This document shows, one piece after another, positions 51,991-64,000 of a stretch of DNA of 64,000 nucleotides. Position numbers and translations under genes: made by a program. Source of the stretch: Mimachlamys varia (taxonomy: Eukaryota; Mollusca; Bivalvia; Pectinida; Pectinidae); NCBI GenBank assembly GCA_947623455.1, contig OX392540.1, positions 7,209,432 to 7,273,431 on the forward strand, written 5' to 3'. The notes under the pieces are model-generated. The model made no database searches. It had not been told where the DNA came from and saw nothing but the letters and a program-made list of their open reading frames with translations. Position 1 is the stretch's first letter. Each line of letters begins with the position of its first letter.

Positions 51991-54900
51991 GGGGACATAA
52001 GTATATATGTTGTACAGTATCTGGGGACACTAGTATATATGTTGTACAGTATCTGGGGACATTAGTATATATGTTGTACAGTATCTTGGGACACTAGTAT
52101 ATATGTTGTACAATATCTGGGGACACTAGTATATATGTTGTACAGTATCTGGGGACATTATCATATATGTTGTATAGTATCTGGGGACATTAGTATATAT
52201 GTTGTACAGTATCTGGGGACATTAGTATATATGTTGTATAGTATCTGTGGACATTAGTATATATGTTGTACAGTATCTGGGGACACTAGTATATATGTTG
52301 TACAGTATCTGGGGACATTAGTATATATGTTGTACAGTATCTGGGTACATAGTTTAGTATATATGTTGTACAGTATCTGGGGACATTAGTATATATGTTG
52401 TACAGTATCTGGGGACACTAGTATATATGTTGTACAGTATCTGGGGACACTAGTATATATGTTGTACAGTATCTGGGGACATTAGTCAATATGTTGTACA
52501 GTATCTGGGACATTAGTATATATGTTGTACAGTATCTGGGGACACTAGTATATATGTTGTACAGTATCTGGGGACATTAGTATATATGTTGTACAGTATC
52601 TGGGGACACTAGTAAATATGTTGTACAGTATCTGGTGACACTAGTATATATGTTGTACAGTATCTGGGGACATTAGTATATATGTTGTACAGTATCTGGG
52701 GACACTAGTATATATGTTGTACAGTATCTGGGGACACTAGTATATATGTTGTACAGTATCTGGGGACATTAGTATATATGTTGTACAGTATCTGGGGACA
52801 TTAGTTTATATGTTGTACAGTATCTGGGGACACTAGAATATATGTTTTACAGTATCTGGGGACATTAGTATATATGTTGTACAGTATCTGGGGACACTAG
52901 TATATATGTTGTACAGTATCTGGGGACATTAGTATATATGTTGTACAGTATCTGGTGATACTAGTATAGATGTTGTACAGTATCTGGGGACATTAGTATA
53001 TATGTTGTACAGTATCTGGTGACACTAGTATATATGTTGTACAGTATCTGGGGACACTAGTATATATGTTGTACAGTATCTGGGGACACTAGTAGATATG
53101 TTGTACAGTATCTGGGGACATTAGTATATATGTTGTACAGTATCTGGGGATATTAGTATATATGTTGTACAGTATCTGGGGATATTAGTATATATGTTGT
53201 ACAGTATCTGGGGACATTAGTATATATGTTGTACAGTATCTGGGGACATTAGTATATATGTTGTACAGTATCTGGGGACATTAGTATATATGTTGTACAG
53301 TATCTGGGGACATTAGTATAGATGTTGTACAGTATCTGGGGACATTAGTATATATGTTGTACAGTATCTGGGGACATTAGTATATATGTTGTACAGTGTC
53401 TGGGGACACTAGTATATATGTTGTACAGTATCTGGTGACACTAGTATATATGTTGTACAGTATCTGGGGACACTAGTATATATGTTGTACAGTATCTGGG
53501 GACACTAGTAAATATGTTGTACAGTATCTGGGGACATTAGTATATATGTTGTACAGTATCTGGGGACATTAGTATATATGTTGTACAGTATCTGGGGACA
53601 CTAGTATATATGTTGTACAGTATCTGGGGACACTAGTATATATGTTGTACAGTATCTGGGGACATTAGTATATATGTTGTACAGTATCTGGGGACACTAG
53701 TATATATGTTGTACAGTATCTGGGGACATTAGTATATATGTTGTACAGTATCTGGGGACACTAGTAAATATGTTGTACAGTATCTGGGGACATTAGTATA
53801 TATGTTGTACAGTATCTGGGGACATTAGTATATATGTTGTACAGTATCTGGGGACATTAGTATATATGTTGTACAGTATCTGGGGACACTAGTATATATG
53901 CTGTACAGTATCTGGGGACACTAGTATATATGTTGTACAGTATCTGGGGACATTAGTATATATGTTGTACAGTATCTGGGGACACTAGTATATATACTGT
54001 ACAGTATCTGGGGACATTAGTATATATGTTGTACAGTATCTGGGGACATTAGTATATATGTTGTACAGTATCTGGGGACACTAGTATATATGTTGTACAG
54101 TATCTGGGGACACTAGTATATATGTTGTACAGTATCTGGGGACATTAGTATATATGTAGTACAGTATCTGGGGACATTAGTATATATGTTGTACAGTATC
54201 TGGTGACACTAGTATATATGTTTTACAGTATCTGGGGACACTAGTATATATGTTGTACAGTATTTGGTGACACTAGTATATATGTTGTACAGTATCTGGG
54301 GACATAAGTATATATGTTGTACAGTATCTGGAGACATTAGTATATATGTTGTACAGTATCTGGAGACATTAGTATATATGTTGTACAGTATCTGGAGACA
54401 TTAGTATATATGTTGTACAGTATCTGGGGACATTAGTATATATGTTGTACAGTATCTGGGGACATTAGTATATATGCTGTACAGCATCTGGGGACATAGT
54501 ATATATGTTGTACAGTATCTGGGGACATTAGTATATATGTTGTACAGTATCTGGGGACATTAGTATATATGTTGTACAGTATCTGGGGACATTAGTATAT
54601 ATGTTGTACAGTATCTGGGGACATTAGTATATATGCTGTACAGCATCTGGGGACATAGTATATATGTTGCACAGCATCTGGGGACACTAGTATATATGTT
54701 GTACAGTATCTGGGGACATTAGTATATATGTTGTATAGTATCTGGGGACATTAGTATATATGTTGTACAGTATCTGGGGACACTAGTATATATGTTGTAC
54801 AGTATCTGGGGACACTAGTATATATGTTGTACAGTATCTGGGGACATTAGTATATATGTTGTACAGTATCTGGGGACATTAGTATATATGTTGTACAGTA

Positions 54901-57900
54901 TCTAGGGACATTAGTATATATGTTGTACAGTATCTGGGGACACTAGTATATATGTTGTACAGTATCTGGGGACATTAGTATATATGTTGTACAGTATCTG
55001 GGGACATTAGTATATATGTTGTACAGTATCTGGGGACATTAGTATATATGTTGTACAGTATCTGGTGACATTTGTATATATGTTGTACAGTATCTGGAGA
55101 CACTAGTATATATGTTGTACAGTATCTGGAGACACTAGTATATATGTTGTACAGTATCTGGGGACATTAGTATATATGTTGTACAGTATCTGGGGACATT
55201 AGTGTTTATGTTGTACAGTATCTGGGGACACTAGTGTATATGTTGTACAGTATCTGGAGACATTAGTATATATGTTGTACAGTATCTGGGGACACTAGTA
55301 TATATGTTGTACAGTATCTGGGGACACTAGTGTATATGCTGTACAGTATCTGGGGACATTAGTATATATGTTGTACAGTATCTGGGGACACTAGTATATA
55401 TGTTGTACAGTATCTGGAGACACTAGTATATATGTTGTACAGTATCTGGGGACATTAGTATATATGTTGTACAGTATCTTGGGACACTAGTAAATATGTT
55501 GTACAGTATCTGGGGACATTAGTATATATGTAGTACAGTATCTGGGGACATTAGTATATATGTTGTACAGTATCTGGGGACACTAGTGAATATGTTGTAC
55601 AGTATCTGGGGACATTAGTATATATGTTGTACAGTATCTGGGGACATTAGTATATATGTTGTACAGTATCTGGGGACATTAGTATAGATGTTGTACAGTA
55701 TCTGGGGACATTAGTATATATGTTGTACAGTATCTGGGGACATTAGTATATATGTTGTACAGTGTCTGGGGACACTAGTATATATGTTGTACAGTATCTG
55801 GTGACACTAGTATATATGTTGTACAGTATCTTGGGACACTAGTATATATGTTGTACAGTATCTGGGGACATTAGTATATATGTTGTACAGTATCTGGGGA
55901 CACTAGTAAATATGTTGTACAGTATCTGGGGACATTAGTATATATGTTGTACAGTATCTGGGGACATTAGTATATATGTTGTACAGTATCTGGGGACATA
56001 GTATATATGTTGTACAGTATCTGGGGACATTAGTATATATATGTTGTACAGTATCTGGGGACACTAGTATATATGTTGTACAGTATCTGGGGACATTAGT
56101 ATATATATGTTGTACAGTATCTGGGGACACTAGTAAATATGCTGTACAGTATCTGGGGACATTAGTATATATGTTGTACAGTATCTGGGGACATTAGTAT
56201 ATATGTTGTACAGTATCTGGGGACACTAGTATATATGTTGTACAGTATCTGGGGACACTAGTATATATGTTGTACAGTATCTGGGGACATTAGTATATAT
56301 GTAGTACAGTATCTGGGGACATTATTATATATGTTGTACAGTATCTGGGGACATTAGTATATATGTTGTACAGTATCTGGTGACACTAGTATATATGTTG
56401 TACAGTATCTGGGGACACTAGTATATATGTAGTACAGTATCTGGTGACACTAGTATATATGTTGTACAGTATCTGGGGACATAAGTATATATGTTGTACA
56501 GTATCTGGAGACATTAGTATATATGTTGTACAGTATCTGGAGACATTAGCATATATGTTGTACAGTATCTGGAGACATTAGTATATATGTTGTACAGTAT
56601 CTGGGGACATTAGTATATATGTTGTACAGTATCTGGGGACATTAGTATATATGCTGTACAGCATCTGGGGACATAGTATATATGTTGTACAGTATCTGGG
56701 GACATTAGTATATATGTTGTACAGTATCTGGGGACATTAGTATATATGTTGTACAGTATCTGGGGACATTAGTATATATGTTGTACAGTATCTGGGGACA
56801 TTAGTATATATGCTGTACAGCATCTGGGGACATAGTATATATGTTGTACAGCATCTGGGGACACTAGTATATATGTTGTACAGTATCTGGGGACATTAGT
56901 ATATATGTTGTACAGTATCTGGGGACATTAGTATATATGTTGTACAGTATCTGGGGACATTAGTATATATGCTGTACAGTATCTGGGGACATTAGTATAT
57001 ATGTTGTACAGTATCTGGGGACATAGTATATATGTTGTACAGTATCTGTGGACATTAGTATATATGTTGTACAGTATCTGGAACATAAGTATATATGTTG
57101 TACAGTATCTGGGGACACTAGTATATATGTTGTACAGTATCTGGGGACACTAGTATATATGTTGTACAGTATCTGGGGACACTAGTATATATGTAGTACA
57201 GTATCTAGGGACACTAGTATATATGTTGTGCAGTATCTGGGGACATTAGTATATATGTTGTACAGTATCTGGGGACACTAGTATATATGTTGTACAGTAT
57301 CTGGGGACACTAGTATATATGTTGTACAGTATCTGGGGACATTAGTTTAGTATATATGTTGTACAGTATCTGGGGACATTAGTATATATGTATTGTTCAG
57401 TATCTGGGGACATTAGTATATATGTTGTACAGTATCTGTGGACATTAGTATATATGTTGTACAGTATCTGGGGACACTAGTATATATGTTGTACAGTATC
57501 TGGTGACACTAGTACATATGTTTTACAGTATCTGGGGACATTAGTATATATGTTGTACAGTATCTGGGGACACTAGTATATATATTGTACAGTATCTGGG
57601 GACATGGTTTAGTATATATGTTGTACAGTATCTGGGGACATTAGTTTAGTATATATTTTGTACAGTATCTGGGGACATTAGTATATATGTTGTACAGTAT
57701 CTGGGGACATTAGTATATATGTTGTACAGTATCTGGGGACATTAGTATATATGTTGTACAGTATCTGGGGACATTAGTATATATATTGTACAGTATCTGG
57801 GGACATTAGTATATATGTTTTACAGTATCTGGGGACACTAGTATATATGTTGTACAGTATCTGGGGACACTAGTACATATGTTTTACAGTATCTGGGGAC

Positions 57901-60559
57901 ATTAGTATATATGTTGTACAGTATCTGGGGACATTAGTATATATGTTGTACAGTATCTGGGGACACTAGTATATATGTTGTACAGTATCTGGGGACATTA
58001 GTATATATGTTGTACAGTATCGCGGGACACTAGTATATATGTTGTACAGTATCTGGGGACATTAGTATATATGTTGTACAGTATCGCGGGACACTAGTAT
58101 ATATGTTGTACAGTATCTGGGGACACTAGTACATATGTTTTACAGTATCTGGGGACACTAGTATATATGTTGTACAGTATCTGGGGACATTAGTTTATAT
58201 GTTGTACAGTATCTGGGGACAATTTCATATATGTTGTACAGTATCTGGGGACATTAGTATATATGTTGTACAGTATCTGGGGACACTAGTATATATGTTG
58301 TACAGTATCTGGGGACATTAGTATATATGCTGTACAGTATCTGGGGACACTAGTATATATGCTGTACAGTATCTGGGGACACTAGTATATATGTTGTACA
58401 GTATCTGGGGACACTAGTATATATGCTGTACAGTATCTGGGGACACTAGTATATATGTTGTACAGTATCTGGGGACACTAGTATATATGATGTACAGTAT
58501 CTGGGGACATTAGTATATATGTTGTACAGTATCTGGGGACATTAGTATATATGTTGTACAGTATCTGGGGACACTAGTATATATGTTGTACAGTATCTGG
58601 GGACACTAGTATATATGTTGTACAGTATCTGGGGACATTAGTTTAGTATATATGTTGTACAGTATCAGGGGACATAGTTTAGTATATATGTTGTACAGTA
58701 TCAGGGGACATTAGTATATATGTTGTACAGTATCTGGGGACATTAGTATATATGTTGTACAGTATCTAGGGACACTAGTATATATGTTGTACAGTACCTG
58801 GCGACACTAGTATATATGTTGTACAGTATCTGGAGACACTAGTATATATGTTGTACAGTATCTGGGGACAATAGTATATATGTTGTACAGTAACTGGGGA
58901 CATTAGTATATATGTTGTACAGTATCTGGGGACATTAGTATATATGTTGTACAGTATCTGGGGACATTAGTATATATGTTGTACAGTATCTGGGGACATT
59001 AGTATATATGTTGTACAGTATCTGGGGACATTAGTATATATGTTGTACAGTATCTGGGGACACTAGTATATATGTTGTACAGTATCTGGGGACATTAGTA
59101 TATATGTTGTACAGTATCTGGGGACATTAGTATATATGTTGTACAGTATCTGGGGACACTAGTATATATGTTGTACAGTATCTGGGGACACTAGTATATA
59201 TGTTGTACAGTATCTGGGGACATTAGTTTAGTATATATGTTGTACAGTATCTGGGGACATTAGTATATATGTATTGTTCAGTATCTGGGGACATTAGTAT
59301 ATATGTTGTACAGTATCTGTGGACATTAGTATATATGTTGTACAGTATCTGGGGACACTAGTATATATGTTGTACAGTATCTGGTGACACTAGTACATAT
59401 GTTTTACAGTATCTGGGGACATTAGTATATATGTTGTACAGTATCTGGGGACACTAGTATATATATTGTACAGTATCTGGGGACATGGTTTAGTATATAT
59501 GTTGTACAGTATCTGGGGACATTAGTTTAGTATATATGTTGTACAGTATCTGGGGACATTAGTATATATGTTGTACAGTATCTGGGGACATTAGTATATA
59601 TGTTGTACAGTATCTGGGGACATTAGTATATATGTTGTACAGTATCTGGGGACATTAGTATATATATTGTACAGTATCTGGAGACATTATTATATATGTT
59701 GTACAGTATCTGGGGACATTAGTATATATGTTGTACAGTATCTGGGGACATTAGTATATATGTTGTACAGTATCTGGGGACATTAGTATATATGTTGTAC
59801 AGTATCTGGGGACACTAGTATATATGTTGTACAGTATCTGGGAACATAGTATATATGTTGTACAGTATCTGGGGACACTAGTATATATGTTGTACAGTAT
59901 CTGGGAACACTAGTATATATGTTGTACAGTATCTTGGGACATTAGTATATATGTTGTACAGTATCTGTGGACATTATTATATATGTTGTACAGTATCTGG
60001 GGACATTAGTATATATGTTGTACAGTATCTGGGGACACTAGTATATATGTTGTACAGTATATGGGGACACTAGTATATATGTTGTACAGTATCTGGGGAC
60101 ACTAGTATATATGTTGTACAGTATCTGGGGACATTAGTATATATGTTGCACAGTATCTGTGGACATTATTATATATGTTGTACAGTATATGGGGACACTA
60201 GTATATATGTTGTACAGTATCTGGGGACACTAGTATATATGTTGTACAGTATATGGGGATACTAGTATATATGTTGTACAGTATCTGGGGACACTAGTAT
60301 ATATGTTGTACAGTATCTGGGGACATTAGTATATATGTTGTACAGTATCTGGGGACACTAGTATATATGTTGTACAGTATCTGGTGAAATTACTATATAT
60401 GTTGTACAGTATCTGGGGACACTAGTATATATGTTGTACAGTATCTGGTGAAATTAGTATATATGTTGTACAGTATCTGGGGACATTAGTATATATGTTG
60501 TACAGTATCTGGGGACATTAGTATATATGTTGTACAGTATCTGGGGACATTAGTATATA

Positions 60560-61680
60560 TTTTGTACAGTATCTGGGGACACTAGTATATATGTTGTACA
60601 GTATCTGGGGACATTATTATATATGTTGTACAGTATCTGGGGACATAGTATATATGTTGTACAGTATCTGGGGACACTAGTATATATGTTGTACAGTATC
60701 TGGGGACACTAGTATATATGTTGTACAGTATCTGGGGACATTAGTATATATGTTGTACAGTATCTGGGGACATTAGTATATATGTTGTACAGTATCTGGA
60801 GACATTATTATATATGTTGTACAGTATCTGGGGACATTAGTATATATGTTGTACAGTATCTGGGGACATTAGTATATATGTTGTACAGTATCTGGGGACA
60901 TTAGTATATATGTTGTACAGTATCTGGGGACATTAGTATATATGTTTTACAGTATCTGGGGACATTAGTATATATGTTGTACAGTATCTGGGGACATAGT
61001 ATATATGTTGTACAGTATCTGTGGACATTAGTATATATGTTGTACAGTATCTGGGGACATTAGTATATATGTTGTACAGTATCTGGGGACATTAGTATAT
61101 ATGTTGTACAGTATCTGTGGACATTAGTATATATGTTGTACAGTATCTGGGGACACTAGTATATATGTTGTACAGTATCTGGGGACACTTAAGTATATAT
61201 GTTGTACAGTATCTGGGGACACTAGTATATATGTTGTACAGTATCTGGGGACATTAGTATATATGTTGTACAGTATCTGGGGACACTAGTATATATGTTG
61301 TACAGTATCTGGGGACACTAGTATATATGTTGTACAGTATCTGGGGACATTAGTATATATGTTGTACAGTATCTGGGGACACTAGTATATATGTTGTACA
61401 GTATCTGGGGACATTAATATATATATGTTGTACAGTATCTGGGGACACTAGTATATATGTTGTACAGTATCTGGGGACACTAGTATATATGTTGTACAGT
61501 ATCTGGTGAAATTAGTATATATGTTGTACAGTATCTGGGGACATTAGTATATATGTTGTACAGTATCTGGGGACATTAGTATATATGTTGTACAGTATCT
61601 GGGGACATTAGTATATATGTTGTACAGTATCTGGGGACACTAGTATATATGTTGTACAGTATCTGGGGACATTAGTATAT
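60560..61680. repeat. Satellite stretch without a clear counterpart in array 1
   Basis: Homology with the first macro-copy fades near 60560. The stretch is mostly consensus-like units with a few markers: GGAGACATTATT near 60800, ATTAATATATATATG near 61415, and ACACTTAAG near 61185. It leads back into the 5.7-kb type of satellite at about 61680. Confidence 0.5.
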
Positions 61681-64000
61681 ATGTTGTATAGTATCTGGGG
61701 ACATTAGTATATATGTTGTACAGTATCTGGGGACACTAGTATATATGTTGTACAGTATCTGGGGACACTAGTATATATGTTGTACAGTATCTGGGGACAT
61801 TAGTATATATGTTGTACAGTATCTGGGGACATTAGTATATATGTTGTACAGTATCTAGGGACATTAGTATATATGTTGTACAGTATCTGGGGACACTAGT
61901 ATATATGTTGTACAGTATCTGGGGACATTAGTATATATGTTGTACAGTATCTGGGGACATTAGTATATATGTTGTACAGTATCTGGGGACATTAGTATAT
62001 ATGTTGTACAGTATCTGGTGACATTTGTATATATGTTGTACAGTATCTGGAGACACTAGTATATATGTTGTACAGTATCTGGAGACACTAGTATATATGT
62101 TGTACAGTATCTGGGGACATTAGTATATATGTTGTACAGTATCTGGGGACATTAGTGTTTATGTTGTACAGTATCTGGGGACACTAGTGTATATGTTGTA
62201 CAGTATCTGGAGACATTAGTATATATGTTGTACAGTATCTGGGGACACTAGTATATATGTTGTACAGTATCTGGGGACACTAGTGTATATGCTGTACAGT
62301 ATCTGGGGACATTAGTATATATGTTGTACAGTATCTGGGGACACTAGTATATATGTTGTACAGTATCTGGAGACACTAGTATATATGTTGTACAGTATCT
62401 GGGGACATTAGTATATATGTTGTACAGTATCTGGGGACACTAGTAAATATGTTGTACAGTATCTGGGGACATTAGTATATATGTAGTACAGTATCTGGGG
62501 ACATTAGTATATATGTTGTACAGTATCTGGGGACACTAGTGAATATGTTGTACAGTATCTGGGGACATTAGTATATATGTTGTACAGTATCTGGGGACAT
62601 TAGTATATATGTTGTACAGTATCTGGGGACATTAGTATAGATGTTGTACAGTATCTGGGGACATTAGTATATATGTTGTACAGTATCTGGGGACATTAGT
62701 ATATATGTTGTACAGTGTCTGGGGACACTAGTATATATGTTGTACAGTATCTGGTGACACTAGTATATATGTTGTACAGTATCTTGGGACACTAGTATAT
62801 ATGTTGTACAGTATCTGGGGACATTAGTATATATGTTGTACAGTATCTGGGGACACTAGTAAATATGTTGTACAGTATCTGGGGACACTAGTATATATGC
62901 TGTACAGTATCTGGGGACATTAGTATATATGTTGTACAGTATCTGGGGACATTAGTATATATGTTGTACAGTATCTGGGGACACTAGTATATATGTTGTA
63001 CAGTATCTGGGGACACTAGTATATATGTTGTACAGTATCTGGGGACATTAGTATATATGTAGTACAGTATCTGGGGACATTATTATATATGTTGTACAGT
63101 ATCTGGGGACATTAGTATATATGTTGTACAGTATCTGGTGACACTAGTATATATGTTGTACAGTATCTGGGGACACTAGTATATATGTAGTACAGTATCT
63201 GGTGACACTAGTATATATGTTGTACAGTATCTGGGGACATAAGTATATATGTTGTACAGTATCTGGAGACATTAGTATATATGTTGTACAGTATCTGGAG
63301 ACATTAGTATATATGTTGTACAGTATCTGGAGACATTAGTATATATGTTGTACAGTATCTGGGGACATTAGTATATATGTTGTACAGTATCTGGGGACAT
63401 TAGTATATATGCTGTACAGCATCTGGGGACATAGTATATATGTTGTACAGTATCTGGGGACATTAGTATATATGTTGTACAGTATCTGGGGACATTAGTA
63501 TATATGTTGTACAGTATCTGGGGACATTAGTATATATGTTGTACAGTATCTGGGGACATTAGTATATATGCTGTACAGCATCTGGGGACATAGTATATAT
63601 GTTGTACAGCATCTGGGGACACTAGTATATATGTTGTACAGTATCTGGGGACATTAGTATATATGTTGTACAGTATCTGGGGACATTAGTATATATGTTG
63701 TACAGTATCTGGGGACATTAGTATATATGCTGTACAGTATCTGGGGACATTAGTATATATGTTGTACAGTATCTGGGGACATAGTATATATGTTGTACAG
63801 TATCTGTGGACATTAGTATATATGTTGTACAGTATCTGGAACATAAGTATATATGTTGTACAGTATCTGGGGACACTAGTATATATGTTGTACAGTATCT
63901 GGGGACACTAGTATATATGTTGTACAGTATCTGGGGACACTAGTATATATGTAGTACAGTATCTAGGGACACTAGTATATATGTTGTGCAGTATCTGGGG
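61680..64000. repeat. Partial third higher-order repeat in array 2
   Basis: The markers ACATTTGTATATATG (62015), ATTAGTGTTTATG (about 62153), ACTAGTGAATATG (about 62533), the three GGAGACATT units (63265-63350), GCTGTACAGCATCTG, and the last CTAGGGACAC with TTGTGCAG follow the order in 14300-16500. A deletion of about 0.2 kb near 62880 removes the units equivalent to about 15180-15380. Confidence 0.7.

Larger units (their letters stand above)
1..60560. repeat. ~41-kb tandem macro-duplication (DIRS plus satellite)
   Basis: Bases 1 to about 19850 correspond to 41062 to about 60560 in the same orientation. Both contain the DIRS element at the same satellite CT with the same right flank. The left flank of copy 1 lies outside the window. 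The macro-unit is 6.5 kb of element plus 34.5 kb of satellite. The listed interval spans both homologous segments and the non-duplicated satellite between them. Confidence 0.85.
46396..64000. repeat. 32-bp tandem satellite array 2 (17.6 kb, continues beyond the window)
   Basis: It has the same 32-bp unit as array 1, about 550 units, with no other sequence. From 46396 to about 60560 it follows 5336-19850 variant by variant. Offsets to array 1 change only by whole-unit amounts: 41,060 at the start, 41,059 at 47550, 40,867 at 48704, 40,740 from 49181 to about 58800, and 40,804 near 59220. The A-rich aberrant units reappear at 50350-50410. From about 61680 to the window end the order again matches the 5.7-kb higher-order repeat (compare 62015 with 14322). 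Confidence 0.98.

Noticed and set aside
5336..64000. Dozens of open frames of 60-140 codons on both strands inside the satellite
   Set aside because: All are translations of the same 32-bp unit; because 32 is not a multiple of 3 each frame cycles through all three phases and stays open where units lack TAG or are 31 bp. They occur on both strands, start and end with the repeat, and have no independent codon signature.

Overview
The window looks like repeat-dominated heterochromatin from an animal nuclear genome. It contains only two things. One is a tandem satellite with a 32-bp unit, filling 5336-39859 and 46396-64000. The other is two copies of a DIRS1-type tyrosine-recombinase retrotransposon, both coding on the minus strand: a partial copy at 1-5335 and a complete copy at 39860-46395. 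I see no host gene, tRNA, rRNA or unique flanking sequence. The element is of metazoan DIRS type (RT motifs, RT/YR overlap, Cys-rich Gag), but the phylum cannot be fixed from the sequence.

The complete element is 6,536 bp. It has two identical 140-bp terminal inverted repeats (39899-40038 and 46240-46379) and a 95-bp internal complementary region (40089-40183). The two halves of that region are complementary to the two outer ends of the element and meet at an AG/CT dinucleotide. Reading on the minus strand, the order is 5' leader, gag, RT/RNase H with a methyltransferase-like tail, then tyrosine recombinase (YR), whose frame overlaps nearly all of RT. Both insertions sit at the CT of the satellite motif GTATCT-GGGG, with only the CT present on both sides. 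That is the signature of YR integration rather than integrase-type target-site duplication. In copy 1 gag is open (837 codons). In copy 2 gag is broken by one base in a G tract and YR is broken near a C6 tract; RT/RNase H is open and identical in both.

The satellite is organised on several levels: the 32-bp unit (31- and 37-bp variants are common), a ~5.7-kb higher-order repeat containing an inner ~2.2-kb repeat, nested 4,587/2,682/7,269-bp duplications at about 24-36 kb, and a ~41-kb macro-unit (retrotransposon plus array). The sequence from base 1 to about 19.85 kb recurs from 41062 to about 60.56 kb. The retrotransposon copies differ by only a few bases, while the satellite has lost or gained whole units. 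The simplest reading is one DIRS insertion into a satellite array, followed by recent tandem duplication of the whole block. A haplotype or assembly duplication has to be excluded.

The many open frames across the satellite are by-products of the repeat and are not annotated as genes.
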